From Actinacidiphila acididurans (GTDB lineage Bacteria; Actinomycetota; Actinomycetes; Streptomycetales; Streptomycetaceae), in the NCBI RefSeq assembly GCF_016918855.1, contig NZ_JADKYB010000003.1:479257-543256 (forward strand): a stretch of DNA of 64,000 nucleotides, given 5' to 3'. The translations under genes were made by a program, and so were the position numbers. Position 1 is the stretch's first letter; each line of letters begins with the position of its first letter. Positions 1 through 7,855 of the stretch are shown here, piece after piece. The notes under the pieces were generated by a model, which had not been told where the DNA came from, did no database searches, and saw nothing but the letters and a program-made list of their open reading frames with translations.

Positions 1-451
1 CGTCATGACCGCGGGAGGCCGGCCCGGTGACCTGATACGCCGGCTCGCCGCCCCGCTGCTCGCCCGCATCCCGCGGTTGCCGTCCAGGCTCGTGGACGGT
101 GCCACTCCACCACTGCGCCGTCCCGACGACGGAGGGCCGCCCCGCCGTGACCGCCTCGCCGGCCGACTGGTGCCCAATGCCGTCATCGACGGCGTAGCAC
201 TCGATTCGGCCGCCCGGCGCTCCTGGCTGCTCGTCTCCCGCGACCCCGTCGCTCCCCGCGAGCGGCAGCTCCTGGAGAACCACGGATGTCTCGTCGTCCA
301 CGCCCGCGAGGGCCGGCTGGCGGACTGGCTGCACTCCGGGCGCAGCCGGGCCGCACTCGTCCGGCCCGACCGGACGGTGCACCTCGCCCACCCGCGGACC
401 TCCGTGGTCACCGCCGCCGGGCTCGGCGTTGTGGTGCACGGCATGCTGTGA
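1..451 (+). CDS. FAD-dependent aromatic hydroxylase, C-terminal fragment (cut by window edge)
   Basis: The reading frame is open at the left edge, so the true start lies outside the window. About 149 residues remain. They match the thioredoxin-like C-terminal domain of PheA/TfdB-type flavoprotein monooxygenases: a Pro/Arg-rich linker, the hallmark 'GRLVPN' entry, then 'WLLVSRD', 'LVVHAREG' and 'AALVRPDRTVHLA', the last being the typical 'VRPDG' strand at the domain end. These enzymes use FAD and NAD(P)H to hydroxylate aromatic or polyketide substrates in the cytoplasm. The catalytic GxGxxG and DG motifs would lie upstream, so substrate and activity cannot be judged. An internal ATG at position 5 is not a credible start because it falls inside the domain. 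Confidence 0.75.
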   Translation, partial: VMTAGGRPGDLIRRLAAPLLARIPRLPSRLVDGATPPLRRPDDGGPPRRDRLAGRLVPNAVIDGVALDSAARRSWLLVSRDPVAPRERQLLENHGCLVVHAREGRLADWLHSGRSRAALVRPDRTVHLAHPRTSVVTAAGLGVVVHGML

Positions 452-491
452 GGGCGGAACTCAGTGATGAGCCGCAGCAGGCGGGTGGACA

Positions 492-704
492 ATGCCTCCC
501 ATGACATCGGACACAGCCCGCCCACGATGGTGGATCGCCCTCCGGAGCTTCCTGGGCTTCTTCGTGGGCGGCGGTCTCGGCTCCTTCGCCTACCAGGTGG
601 TGAGCCATCGCCCGCTCGACGGGATGCCGTGGGGCTGGCTGCTGTTCGGGTCCATCGTGTGCGGGGCGCTCAGCGCGCTGTTCCCGGGGCGAGGGCGCCG
701 CTGA
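492..704 (+). CDS. Small two-helix membrane protein, unknown function
   Basis: A 70-residue protein with two hydrophobic segments, about residues 15-36 (containing 'FLGFFVGGGLGSFAYQVV') and 47-64 ('WGWLLFGSIVCGALSALF'), and a basic tail. It sits 40 bases after the hydroxylase fragment on the same strand and could be co-transcribed. ATG 492 follows a GGGTGG element closely; ATG 501 is the alternative start. I do not recognise a family. The strong G/C third-position use and the clean membrane topology make it likely to be real. Confidence 0.6.
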   Translation: MPPMTSDTARPRWWIALRSFLGFFVGGGLGSFAYQVVSHRPLDGMPWGWLLFGSIVCGALSALFPGRGRR

Positions 705-807
705 CTTGCCCTCGTGCGAGCGGATGCGTCAGGCCGTGACGTGAGGTGGGCGCACGCATCCGAAGGGGCGCCTCTGCACGCCGGCGCCGCATCAGGCAAC
801 GTCCGCC

Positions 808-909
808 TTGCGCGACAGCTACTCCCCGCACTTGACCCCCAAGCGCTGCCACCAGGTCGCGGACTGGGCCGAGGCCAACACTGTCGAGATCGCCTACGCC
901 ACCTTGCGG
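808..909 (+). pseudogene. IS630-type transposase relic
   Basis: A roughly 30-codon stretch reads 'SYSPHLTPKRCHQVADWAE' followed by 'ANTVEIAYA'. It closely resembles the 'SPHLSTK..RVGDWAAANNVEIAYTPTNSSWLNRIEAQF' part of IS630-family DDE transposases (family knowledge). The match breaks right after 'EIAYA', before the expected Trp-Leu-Asn-Arg-Ile-Glu catalytic segment, and no start, rest of gene or terminal inverted repeats are visible. It is a dead fragment between the small membrane protein and the MFS gene and marks an old insertion here. Confidence 0.55.
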
Positions 910-936
910 CCAAGGCGCATGCGGCCCGAAACGTCG

Positions 937-2202
937 TCAGGCCACGGCATCTGCCGGAAGCGTACCGTTCGTCGTGGCGACACGTGCGGAGCGAAGCGGA
1001 GACAACGCGGCCACCGACGCGGACGCGGCCATCCCGCCGATCGCGATCCACAGCGCCGTCCGGAATCCGATTCCCGCTGCGAGAATGCCGCCGATCGGCC
1101 CGCCGATGGTGAACATGCCCCAGTTCAGCGATCGGATCGTCGCATTCATCCGCCCCTGCAACCGGTCCGGAGTCACCGACTGCCGGTAGGCCATCTCGTG
1201 CGGCCCGCTCGCCCCCAGCCCCACCCACACGAAGAACTGCGCGGCGGCCACCATCGCCCATCCGGTGACCCCACCGGTGGCGAGCGCGGCCAGCGTCCAC
1301 GCGACGGGCTCCGCGAGCCGCTCACCGACGATGACCCGGCCCGCGCCCCAACGGCCCACGACCGCGGACAGCGCGTTGCCGACCGTCGCCCCGACGCCCC
1401 CGCAGGCCAGGACCAGGCCGAGTCCGAGCGCCGCTCGCGGCGACGACGCGCCCAGGCCGGGGCTGCGCAGGACGAGCAGCGTGAAGACGGTGGAGATGAT
1501 GCTCGCGAACAGGAAACGCGCGTGGAGCGTCAATGAGGAACTGCGCAGGATCGGGTGCTGATAGACGAAGACGAGCCCCTCCTTGAGTTCCGCGCGCACG
1601 TTGCGCGCCTGGATCTCCAATTTGGGCTCGGGGCGTCGGATCAGCGCCAGCAGTATGCCGGACATCAGGTAGGAGACAGCATCGACGATCATCGACAGTG
1701 GCGCGCCGATCGCCGCCACGAGCGATCCGCCGATGAACGGCCCCGTCGTCTGGGCCAGCGCCGTCGTCTGCTCCAAGCGCGCATTGGCCCGCATCAACGA
1801 GACCGGCGGAACCAGGCGCGGAAGGTAGGACTGGTGGGCGGCGTCGTACAGCAGCGACAAGGCGCCGAAGACCACGACGAATGCCATCAGCCCGTAGACG
1901 CTCATCATGTGCGCGGCCGCCAGAGCGGCGACCAGGGCCAGCAGGCCACCGCGCATCAGGTCGGTAGCCACAAGGATCGGCCGGCGCCTGTACCGGTCGG
2001 CAGCGACACCGGCCAGCAACCCGAACAGCAGGTACGGCATCCAGCGGGCCCCATTGAGCAGACCCACCTGCACGTCGCTCGCCTTCAGCGTCACCACGGC
2101 GAGCGTCGGAAGCGCCACGGTGGTGACGTAGGTGCCGAACGTGGAGACCGCGTCCGCTGCCCAGAATCGTGCGTACCCCGGATGAACGAACAACCCCGCC
2201 AT
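937..2202 (-). CDS. Major facilitator superfamily exporter
   Basis: A 421-residue MFS protein with about 12 hydrophobic segments. It is typical of the drug-efflux/enterobactin-exporter-like group (MFS_3): an N-terminal 'FWAADAVSTFGTYVT' helix, the loop 2-3 signature 'GVAADRYRRRP', and 'DAVSYLMSGILLALI' before the central loop. It likely exports a small toxic molecule by proton antiport. ATG 2202 is chosen because the family-like sequence begins there; the same frame stays open upstream but carries no domain and overlaps the SDR gene antisense-fashion. It lies 98 bases downstream of the SDR on the same strand and is likely in one unit controlled by the divergent TetR regulator. Confidence 0.85.
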   Translation of the reverse strand: MAGLFVHPGYARFWAADAVSTFGTYVTTVALPTLAVVTLKASDVQVGLLNGARWMPYLLFGLLAGVAADRYRRRPILVATDLMRGGLLALVAALAAAHMMSVYGLMAFVVVFGALSLLYDAAHQSYLPRLVPPVSLMRANARLEQTTALAQTTGPFIGGSLVAAIGAPLSMIVDAVSYLMSGILLALIRRPEPKLEIQARNVRAELKEGLVFVYQHPILRSSSLTLHARFLFASIISTVFTLLVLRSPGLGASSPRAALGLGLVLACGGVGATVGNALSAVVGRWGAGRVIVGERLAEPVAWTLAALATGGVTGWAMVAAAQFFVWVGLGASGPHEMAYRQSVTPDRLQGRMNATIRSLNWGMFTIGGPIGGILAAGIGFRTALWIAIGGMAASASVAALSPLRSARVATTNGTLPADAVA

Positions 2203-2300
2203 GGCTGCAGAACCTACCGAAGCGCCCACGTCCCCGGGAACATCGCCCAGCCGCTGCCTGGACCGGGCAGCAGGGCGAACGCTGCCTGATGCGGCCCTGG

Positions 2301-3038
2301 TCAGGCCTGCACGGTGGGCCGGACGACGATCTCGCTGATGTCGATGCCGTCGGGCTGCTCGATCGCGTAACCGATCGCGGACGCGATGGCGGACGGCGGG
2401 ATGGCGATCTCGTCGCGCAGTCGGGTGGCCGCCGCCGCTGCCTCGGGACTCGCGCCCTTGCCCACGCCCTCGGTATGGGTGAACCCCGGCGAGACCAGGG
2501 TGACCCGCAGGTGCGGTCCCGACTCCTGCCGCAGGCCCTCGGTCAGCACCTTCACCGCGGTTTTGGTGGCCGCGTAGACGCCCTGGGGGGATTTCACGAC
2601 GTAGGCCGCGGTGGAGGCGACGTTGACGAACTGGCCGGAGCGCTGCCGCCGGAAGACGGGAAGTGCCGCCCCGATACCGTTCAGCAGGCCGGTGACATGT
2701 GTGGCGACCATGGCGTCCCAGTCGTCCTGGCGCAGATCGTCGAACGGTGACACCGCCATCGTCCCGGCGTTGGAGACCAGGACATCGAGCCGGCCGAACC
2801 GGTCGACCGCCGTGTCCGTCAGGCGCTTGAGGTCCTCGCGGCGCGTCACGTCGATGACCGCTCCGACGGCCGAGCCGCCCTGCGCGGTGATCCGGTCGAC
2901 CACCGCCTTCAGCCGGTCCTCCCGTCGGGCCCCGAGCACGAGCCGGGCTCCTTTCCCGGCGAGGTAGGTCGCCGTCGCCTCTCCGATGCCGCTGCTGGCA
3001 CCTGTGATCGCCACGACCTTGCCTTCGACACCTGACAT
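2301..3038 (-). CDS. Short-chain dehydrogenase/reductase (SDR)
   Basis: A classical 245-residue SDR. The cofactor motif TGASSGIG lies near residues 12-19, 'NAG' follows the 'LDVLVS' strand, the catalytic Tyr-Lys pair is 'YAATK', and the late strand reads 'LVSPGFTHTEG'. It is NAD(P)(H)-dependent with unknown substrate. The upstream 'GARREDRL' with basic residues after strand 2 favours NADPH. ATG 3038 is chosen because an AAGGA element lies 8 bases before it; a TTG two codons earlier is too close to that element. Divergent from the TetR gene at 3181 and followed by the MFS exporter, so it is probably a TetR-controlled target. Confidence 0.9.
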   Translation of the reverse strand: MSGVEGKVVAITGASSGIGEATATYLAGKGARLVLGARREDRLKAVVDRITAQGGSAVGAVIDVTRREDLKRLTDTAVDRFGRLDVLVSNAGTMAVSPFDDLRQDDWDAMVATHVTGLLNGIGAALPVFRRQRSGQFVNVASTAAYVVKSPQGVYAATKTAVKVLTEGLRQESGPHLRVTLVSPGFTHTEGVGKGASPEAAAAATRLRDEIAIPPSAIASAIGYAIEQPDGIDISEIVVRPTVQA

Positions 3039-3068
3039 GATCAACGTCCTTCTCAGGGGGATGTGCGC

Positions 3069-3085
3069 AGGTCACCCCGTGACCT
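3069..3085. promoter_or_regulatory. Inverted repeat, candidate operator 1 of the TetR/SDR intergenic region
   Basis: AGGTCAC-CCC-GTGACCT is a perfect 7-bp dyad with a 3-base spacer. It lies between the divergent SDR (start 3038) and TetR (start 3181) genes, which is the usual place for an autoregulatory TetR operator. Confidence 0.5.
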
Positions 3086-3105
3086 ACAGTGGAACCGGGG
3101 GTGCC

Positions 3106-3129
3106 CCCACTTATGTCAGGCTAAGTGGG
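3106..3129. promoter_or_regulatory. Inverted repeat, candidate operator 2 of the TetR/SDR intergenic region
   Basis: CCCACTTA-(8 bases)-TAAGTGGG is a perfect 8-bp dyad with an 8-base spacer, total 24 bp, a size typical of TetR-family sites. Its centre lies about 63 bases before the TetR start. Its sequence differs from the dyad at 3069-3085, so only one of the two may be the TetR site. Confidence 0.55.
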
Positions 3130-3180
3130 CACGCCTCCGTTTAGCAAGCAGGGCACCGAAGAGGGGGATGGTGACCGCTG

Positions 3181-3753
3181 ATGGCCGACAGCGCACAACG
3201 CCCGTTGCGAGCCGACGCGCGGCGCAACCGGGACAAGGTCCTCGCGGCCGCGGTGCGCGTGTTCGCCGAGGACGGGCTGGACGCGCACCTGGAGCGCATC
3301 GCCAAAGAGGCGGGCGTGGGCAGCGCGACCCTCTACCGCAACTTCCCCACCCGGGAGGCCCTGATCGAGGCGGTCCACCGCAACGAGGTGGCCCAGTTGT
3401 GCGACGCCGTCCCCGGCCTGCTCGCGACGCAGCCGCCCTACGAAGCCCTGCGCGCCTGGACACGCCTCTTCCTGGACTACGTCACCGCCAAATTCGGCAT
3501 GGCCGAAGCCCTGCGTGCCATCGCCGCGACGGGAAGCAACCCCTACGGCCACAGTCGGGACATGATCCAGGCCGCGATCACCACCCTGATGACCGCCTGC
3601 GCAGCCGCCGGCACGATCCGCACCGACATCACCCCCACCGACATGGGCGCCGCCCTCGAAGGCATCGCCCTCACCTCGGCCAGCCCCGACCAGCGCCACC
3701 AAGCCGAACGCCTGCTCGCCCTCACCCTGGACGGCCTGAAGGCCCCTTCGTGA
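3181..3753 (+). CDS. TetR-family transcriptional regulator
   Basis: 190 residues. The N-terminal helix-turn-helix spans about residues 14-58 with the hallmarks 'RIAKEAGVGSATLYRNFPT' and 'REALIEAV'. The C-terminal helical domain ('YVTAKFGMAEALRAIAAT') would bind the effector. It is divergent from an SDR/MFS pair, with two perfect dyads in the 142-base gap, so it probably represses its own gene and the SDR-exporter unit until an unknown ligand binds. Its stop is 4 bases from the end of the convergent kinase gene. Confidence 0.9.
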   Translation: MADSAQRPLRADARRNRDKVLAAAVRVFAEDGLDAHLERIAKEAGVGSATLYRNFPTREALIEAVHRNEVAQLCDAVPGLLATQPPYEALRAWTRLFLDYVTAKFGMAEALRAIAATGSNPYGHSRDMIQAAITTLMTACAAAGTIRTDITPTDMGAALEGIALTSASPDQRHQAERLLALTLDGLKAPS

Positions 3754-3757
3754 GCTG

Positions 3758-4636
3758 CTACTCCAGCACCTCACGGAAGGCGCGCTCGCCGATGCGGTGC
3801 ATCAGCGGGTTGTCCGCCGAGTGCGTCAGGAAGACGAGGGACAGGGCAAGCGCCCACCCTCGGGCGCGCTGCCAGGTCGCGTCGTCCGCCCGGCCGTACG
3901 CCTGCCGGAAGGCGGCACGGTGGTCCGCTGGGAACAGCGTCCAGGCCAGGGACAGATCGGTGGCGGGATCGCCGGAGGTCATGTCACCGAAGTCGATCAC
4001 GGCGCTGATCCGGCCGTGGTCGACCAGGATGTTGGCCGGATGCAGGTCTCCGTGCAGCCACAGCGGAGGACCGTGCCAGGCGGTCGCGGCGGCAGCCGAT
4101 TCCCAGACCCGCAGTGCGGCGGCCCGGTCGGCCGGGCCGACGTGTGCCAGCGCTTTCATGACTCCCTCGGCGCGTCCGGCCAGCGGAATCCCGCGAAACG
4201 CGTTGACGGGAGCCTCCGCGGGAGCCGGGACGTGCAGCGCGTCCAAGAAACCACCGAGTGCGGCCGGGGCGGACCGAAGGTCGCCACGATCCCTCCCTGC
4301 CGCGGTCCGCCCCGGAAAGAAGGGCACGACGCTCCAGGACCACGGGTACTGTGCCGTCGGCTGCCCGACCCGCACCGGCGCGGGCACCGGCAGCGGCAGG
4401 CGGCCGGCCAGCTCCGGCAACCACCGCTGCTCATGCGCGACGAGTTCGGCGGCCACGGCGCGCCGCGGCAACCGGACGAGGAACTCCTCGCCGAGCCGGC
4501 ACACGAGGTTGTCCCAGCCGTTGGCCAGCACCTCGATCGGCAGGTCCGCGAGGTCAGGATGCTGCTCGTCGAGCAGACCGCGCACCAACTCGACTGAGAC
4601 GGGAAACTCCGCGGCGGGCATCCGGTGGACTGTCAC
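3758..4636 (-). CDS. Aminoglycoside phosphotransferase-family kinase
   Basis: About 292 residues with the APH fold. It shows the Brenner-type catalytic loop 'WLHGDLHPANIL' (catalytic Asp, metal-binding Asn) and the Mg-binding 'VIDFGDMTSGDPATDL'. The N-lobe has 'NGWDNLVCRLGEEFLVRLPRR'; the Lys/Arg-rich strand stands in for the usual ATP-lysine region. Related enzymes phosphorylate macrolides or aminoglycosides, but many in actinomycetes are of unknown substrate, so resistance is not claimed. GTG 4636 is chosen over ATG 4621 because family members start shortly before 'FPVSVELVRGLL'. The neighbour on the other side is a divergent MFS exporter, a pairing that suits a drug-handling role but does not prove it. 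Confidence 0.8.
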   Translation of the reverse strand: MTVHRMPAAEFPVSVELVRGLLDEQHPDLADLPIEVLANGWDNLVCRLGEEFLVRLPRRAVAAELVAHEQRWLPELAGRLPLPVPAPVRVGQPTAQYPWSWSVVPFFPGRTAAGRDRGDLRSAPAALGGFLDALHVPAPAEAPVNAFRGIPLAGRAEGVMKALAHVGPADRAAALRVWESAAAATAWHGPPLWLHGDLHPANILVDHGRISAVIDFGDMTSGDPATDLSLAWTLFPADHRAAFRQAYGRADDATWQRARGWALALSLVFLTHSADNPLMHRIGERAFREVLE

Positions 4637-4800
4637 AGCGAGCAGCCTACGGCCGGCCCCGGCGCGCTTGGCGGCCGAAGAGCCGAGTGACCGCACTCGG
4701 CCGGGCTGAGCAGCACATCGTGGTTGCTGGTCGCCGCGTTCCGGGGCGCGCATCCGAAGGCGCATGCACACGCGGTGCGGCCGGTGACAGAATCCGGTGA

Positions 4801-6084
4801 ATGGACGGCAAGGGAGAACGCGCCTCGATCTGGCGCAATCGCGAGTTCCTGCTGTTGTGGGTCAGCCAGACGGTCAGCGAGATGGGCTCGCAGGTCACCG
4901 TTCTCGCGCTGCCGCTGGTCGCCGTCGTGCTGCTGGACGCCTCCGCGTTCCAGGTCGGGCTGCTGGCGGCGGCGGAGACGAGCGCGTACCTGCTGGTGGC
5001 CCTGCCCGCCGGAGCCGTCGTGGACCGAGTCGTCCGGCGTCGTCTGATGATCGGGTGCGACCTCGCGCAGTTCCTGGTGATCGGCTCGGTACCGGTGGCC
5101 CACGCACTCGGAGTGCTGACGCTGGCTCAGCTGTACGCCGTCGCGTTGATCTCCAGCGTCCTGTCCGTCTTCTTCCAGGTGGCGTACCAGGCGTACCTGC
5201 CGGTGGTCCTGGAGCACGGCCAGCTGATGGACGGCAACGGCAAGCTGGCCGCCTCCCGGTCGGTCGCGCAGATCGCCGGGCCCAGTACGGGCGCGGCACT
5301 TGTGACGCTGGTCGGCGCCGCGGGGGCGATGGCGGCCGACGCCGTCTCTTTCGTGTCGTCGGCCGGCTTGCTGACGGCCATCCGCAGCCGTGAACCACGC
5401 CCGGACCGGGCCGAGGCCGGCCGCCGGCCCAGGATGACGGCGCAGATCCGCGAGGGCCTCGCCTACGTGCTGCGTGACCCCATCCTGCGCAATTCGGTGG
5501 GGTTCAACGGCACCGCCAACTTCTTCGTCATCATGGTCGAGACCCTCGGCACCGTCTTCCTCGTCCGTACCCTCCATCTGCGTCCTGGCCTGGTCGGGCT
5601 ACTGCTGGCGCTGGGAGCCGTCGGGGGACTCGCGGGCGGGCTCGCGGCCCAGTACCTCGCCCGGAAGGTCGGTTCGGCGCGGATCAGCTGGATCGCGATG
5701 ACCCTGCTGTCGCTGCCCGGACTGCTGATCCCGGCGGCCGAACCCGGCTGGACTGTGCTGCTGTTCGCGTTCGGCTGGATCTCCTGGACCTTCTCGTCCA
5801 CCGTCGCCGGAATCTCGCTGACCAGTTACCGGCAGGCCGCCTGCCCGCCGGACATGCTCGGCCGGGTCGGCGCCGCCGCGCGCTGGATCAACTGGGGCAC
5901 CCTGCCACTGGGCAGCCTGGCCGGCGGGGGACTCGCCACCCTCCTCGGCATCCGGACCACCCTGTGGATCGCCGTCGCCGGCGGCTGCTGTGCGGGACTG
6001 TGGCTGTTCTTCTCCCCGTTGCGCGGGATGCGCGACATCCCGCTCGCACAGGTCGGCCCGGTGGCCGCGGCCGGAGCGTCGTAG
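4801..6084 (+). CDS. Major facilitator superfamily exporter
   Basis: A 427-residue MFS permease with about 12 transmembrane segments. 'FLLLWVSQTVSEMGSQVT' opens helix 1, the conserved loop reads 'GAVVDRVVRRRLMIGCDL', and the mid-protein has 'AMAADAVSFVSSAGLLTAI'. It belongs to the same MFS_3-like group as the exporter at 937-2202, including the shared 'QAYLPVV/QSYLPRL' and 'INWG/LNWG' signatures, so the two are distant paralogues. It is divergent from the APH-type kinase. The start lacks a strong ribosome site ('CCGGTGA' just before ATG). Confidence 0.85.
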   Translation: MDGKGERASIWRNREFLLLWVSQTVSEMGSQVTVLALPLVAVVLLDASAFQVGLLAAAETSAYLLVALPAGAVVDRVVRRRLMIGCDLAQFLVIGSVPVAHALGVLTLAQLYAVALISSVLSVFFQVAYQAYLPVVLEHGQLMDGNGKLAASRSVAQIAGPSTGAALVTLVGAAGAMAADAVSFVSSAGLLTAIRSREPRPDRAEAGRRPRMTAQIREGLAYVLRDPILRNSVGFNGTANFFVIMVETLGTVFLVRTLHLRPGLVGLLLALGAVGGLAGGLAAQYLARKVGSARISWIAMTLLSLPGLLIPAAEPGWTVLLFAFGWISWTFSSTVAGISLTSYRQAACPPDMLGRVGAAARWINWGTLPLGSLAGGGLATLLGIRTTLWIAVAGGCCAGLWLFFSPLRGMRDIPLAQVGPVAAAGAS

Positions 6085-6099
6085 AACATCCGGGCGCCG

Positions 6100-6735
6100 C
6101 TACTGAAGGATGAACCGGCTTCCGGCGCGGAGCCTGTCGACCAGGGCGGCCGGAGCCTTGTGCGGGGAACCCGCGTCGTACGGCGGCTGGGGGTCGTACT
6201 CGGTACCCAGCTGGACGGTCTGCGCCTGTTCGTCGCCGGCGACCTTGCCGACCAGGGTGAGGCCCATGTCGATTCCGGAGGAGACTCCGGCCGCGGTGAT
6301 GAACTTGCCGTCGATGACGACGCGTTCGCCGGTCGGCTCGGCGCCGAACGTGGCAAGAGTGTCGAGTGCCAGCCAGTGCGAGGTGGCACGACGGCCCTTG
6401 AGCAGCGCGGCCGCGGCGAGCAGGAGCGATCCTGTGCAGACCGAAGTCGTCCAGGTGCTGGTCGCATCGGCGGTGCGGATCCAGCCGAGCAGCGCCTCGT
6501 TGTCCATCTGGGCGGACTGCCCGGGGCCGCCGGGCACCAGCACGATGTCGGGGGCCGGCACCTCGTCGAGTCCCTTGTCCGCGACCAGCGCGAGGTCGCC
6601 GCGGTCGTTGCGTACGGGGCCGGGCTGTTGGGCGACGAAGACGGTTTCGGCGCCAGGAATGCGGCAGAGCATTTCGTACGGGCCGACCGCGTCCAGCGCG
6701 GTGAAACGGTCGAAGAGGACAATCGCGATCTGCAT
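6100..6735 (-). CDS. inhA: DJ-1/PfpI-family protein, isonitrile hydratase-like
   Basis: 211 residues forming one DJ-1/PfpI domain. The nucleophile-elbow motif is 'SVCTGSLLLAAA', followed by 'GRRATSHW', both typical of isonitrile hydratase (InhA) and its relatives; 'LVPGGPG' marks the preceding loop. InhA hydrates isonitriles to N-formamides. ATG 6735 has a GAAAGG element 7 bases upstream. It begins 10 bases after the end of the GlxA-type regulator gene on the same strand, so the two form an operon. The gene symbol is by resemblance; other DJ-1 chemistries are possible. Confidence 0.75.
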   Translation of the reverse strand: MQIAIVLFDRFTALDAVGPYEMLCRIPGAETVFVAQQPGPVRNDRGDLALVADKGLDEVPAPDIVLVPGGPGQSAQMDNEALLGWIRTADATSTWTTSVCTGSLLLAAAALLKGRRATSHWLALDTLATFGAEPTGERVVIDGKFITAAGVSSGIDMGLTLVGKVAGDEQAQTVQLGTEYDPQPPYDAGSPHKAPAALVDRLRAGSRFILQ

Positions 6736-6745
6736 GGCCGGCCTT

Positions 6746-7735
6746 TCAACGGGCGAATTCACGTGGTGAAAATGGTGAATACGGGTGGAAGCGGCGCCGG
6801 TATTCGGCCGGAGCGGTGCCCAGGGCTTTCACGAAGGCGCGGCGCATCGCCTCCGGAGTGCCGTAGCCGCAGGCGCGGGAAATCCGGCCGACGCCATCGC
6901 TGGTGTCTTCGAGGAGTCTGCGGGCCTGCTCCAGACGCACCCGCTCGACGAATCTTCCCGGTGTCGTACCGGTCTCCAGCTGGAAGGCGCGGGCGAAGTG
7001 CCGCGGAGAAAGGCTGGCGCGCTTCGCGAGGCTCTCGACCGACAGATCCGCGTCCGGGTGCTCGGTGATCCACTGCTGCACCTCGCGCAGCGGTTCGCGC
7101 CGGGCGGTCTGGGCGGCGAGTTGGGCGCTGAACTGAGCCTGATTGCCCGGGCGGCGCAGGAAGACGACGAGATGGCGGGCGACGGTGAGCGCGGTCTGCC
7201 TGCCGTGGTCCTCCTCGACGAGTGCGAGCGCGAGATCGATGCCCGCGGTGACGCCGGCGGAGGTGGCGATGTTTCCGTCGCGTACGAAGATCGGATCCGG
7301 ATCGACGTCGATGTCCGGGTACGTCCTGGCCAGGTGGTCGCAGAGCGACCAGTGAGTCGTCACCCGGCGACCGTCGAGCAGTCCGGCCTCGGCCAGCAGC
7401 AGCGCGCCGCTGCACACGGACACGATGCGCTCGGCGTTCCCGGCGTGCTCCCGCAGCCACTCGATCAGACGGGGAGTGGGGCGGCGGGTGCCGCTGCCGC
7501 CCGGGACGAGCAGGGTGTGCGGCGTCTCGACATCGGGCAGCGCGCAGTCCGGGACAAGGGTGAGACCGCTCGACGTACGCACCGGGGCGCCGTCGAGCGA
7601 GGCGGTGCGGATCTCGTACGGATCCCCGCTGTGGTGCCCCGCTCCGGCGAACACCTCCATGGGGCCGGTCACGTCAAGGCTCTGCACGTCGTCGAAGACG
7701 ACCACCAGCACGGATCGCTGCGTCACGCCGTCCAT
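6746..7735 (-). CDS. GlxA-type transcriptional regulator (DJ-1/PfpI domain plus AraC helix-turn-helix)
   Basis: About 329 residues. The N-terminal half is a DJ-1/PfpI domain ('SVCSGALLLAEAGLLDGRR', with Cys at the elbow). The C-terminal ~100 residues are an AraC/XylS DNA-binding domain: 'RASLSPRHFARAFQLETG' for the first helix-turn-helix, then 'ISRACGYGTPEAMRRAFVK' for the second. ATG 7735 is chosen because the DJ-1 strand begins at 'RSVLVVVFDDVQ'. It lies directly upstream of the DJ-1 enzyme gene, so it probably activates its own operon on sensing a related small molecule. Confidence 0.85.
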   Translation of the reverse strand: MDGVTQRSVLVVVFDDVQSLDVTGPMEVFAGAGHHSGDPYEIRTASLDGAPVRTSSGLTLVPDCALPDVETPHTLLVPGGSGTRRPTPRLIEWLREHAGNAERIVSVCSGALLLAEAGLLDGRRVTTHWSLCDHLARTYPDIDVDPDPIFVRDGNIATSAGVTAGIDLALALVEEDHGRQTALTVARHLVVFLRRPGNQAQFSAQLAAQTARREPLREVQQWITEHPDADLSVESLAKRASLSPRHFARAFQLETGTTPGRFVERVRLEQARRLLEDTSDGVGRISRACGYGTPEAMRRAFVKALGTAPAEYRRRFHPYSPFSPREFAR

Positions 7736-7855
7736 CCTTCGCTGCGGCCACGATGGCCGCAATGACGAATCCCCCACCCTTTCTGCCATCCCGGGCTCGC
7801 CCCGCCCGGACCGTCACCCGGTCGGCCGAGCGGGGCCGAAGTCCCTTGCGAGCCG

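Noticed and set aside
2203..3075. The N-terminal extension of the MFS frame up to 3075
   Set aside because: It overlaps the SDR gene in another frame and has no membrane or domain character; the MFS protein begins at ATG 2202.
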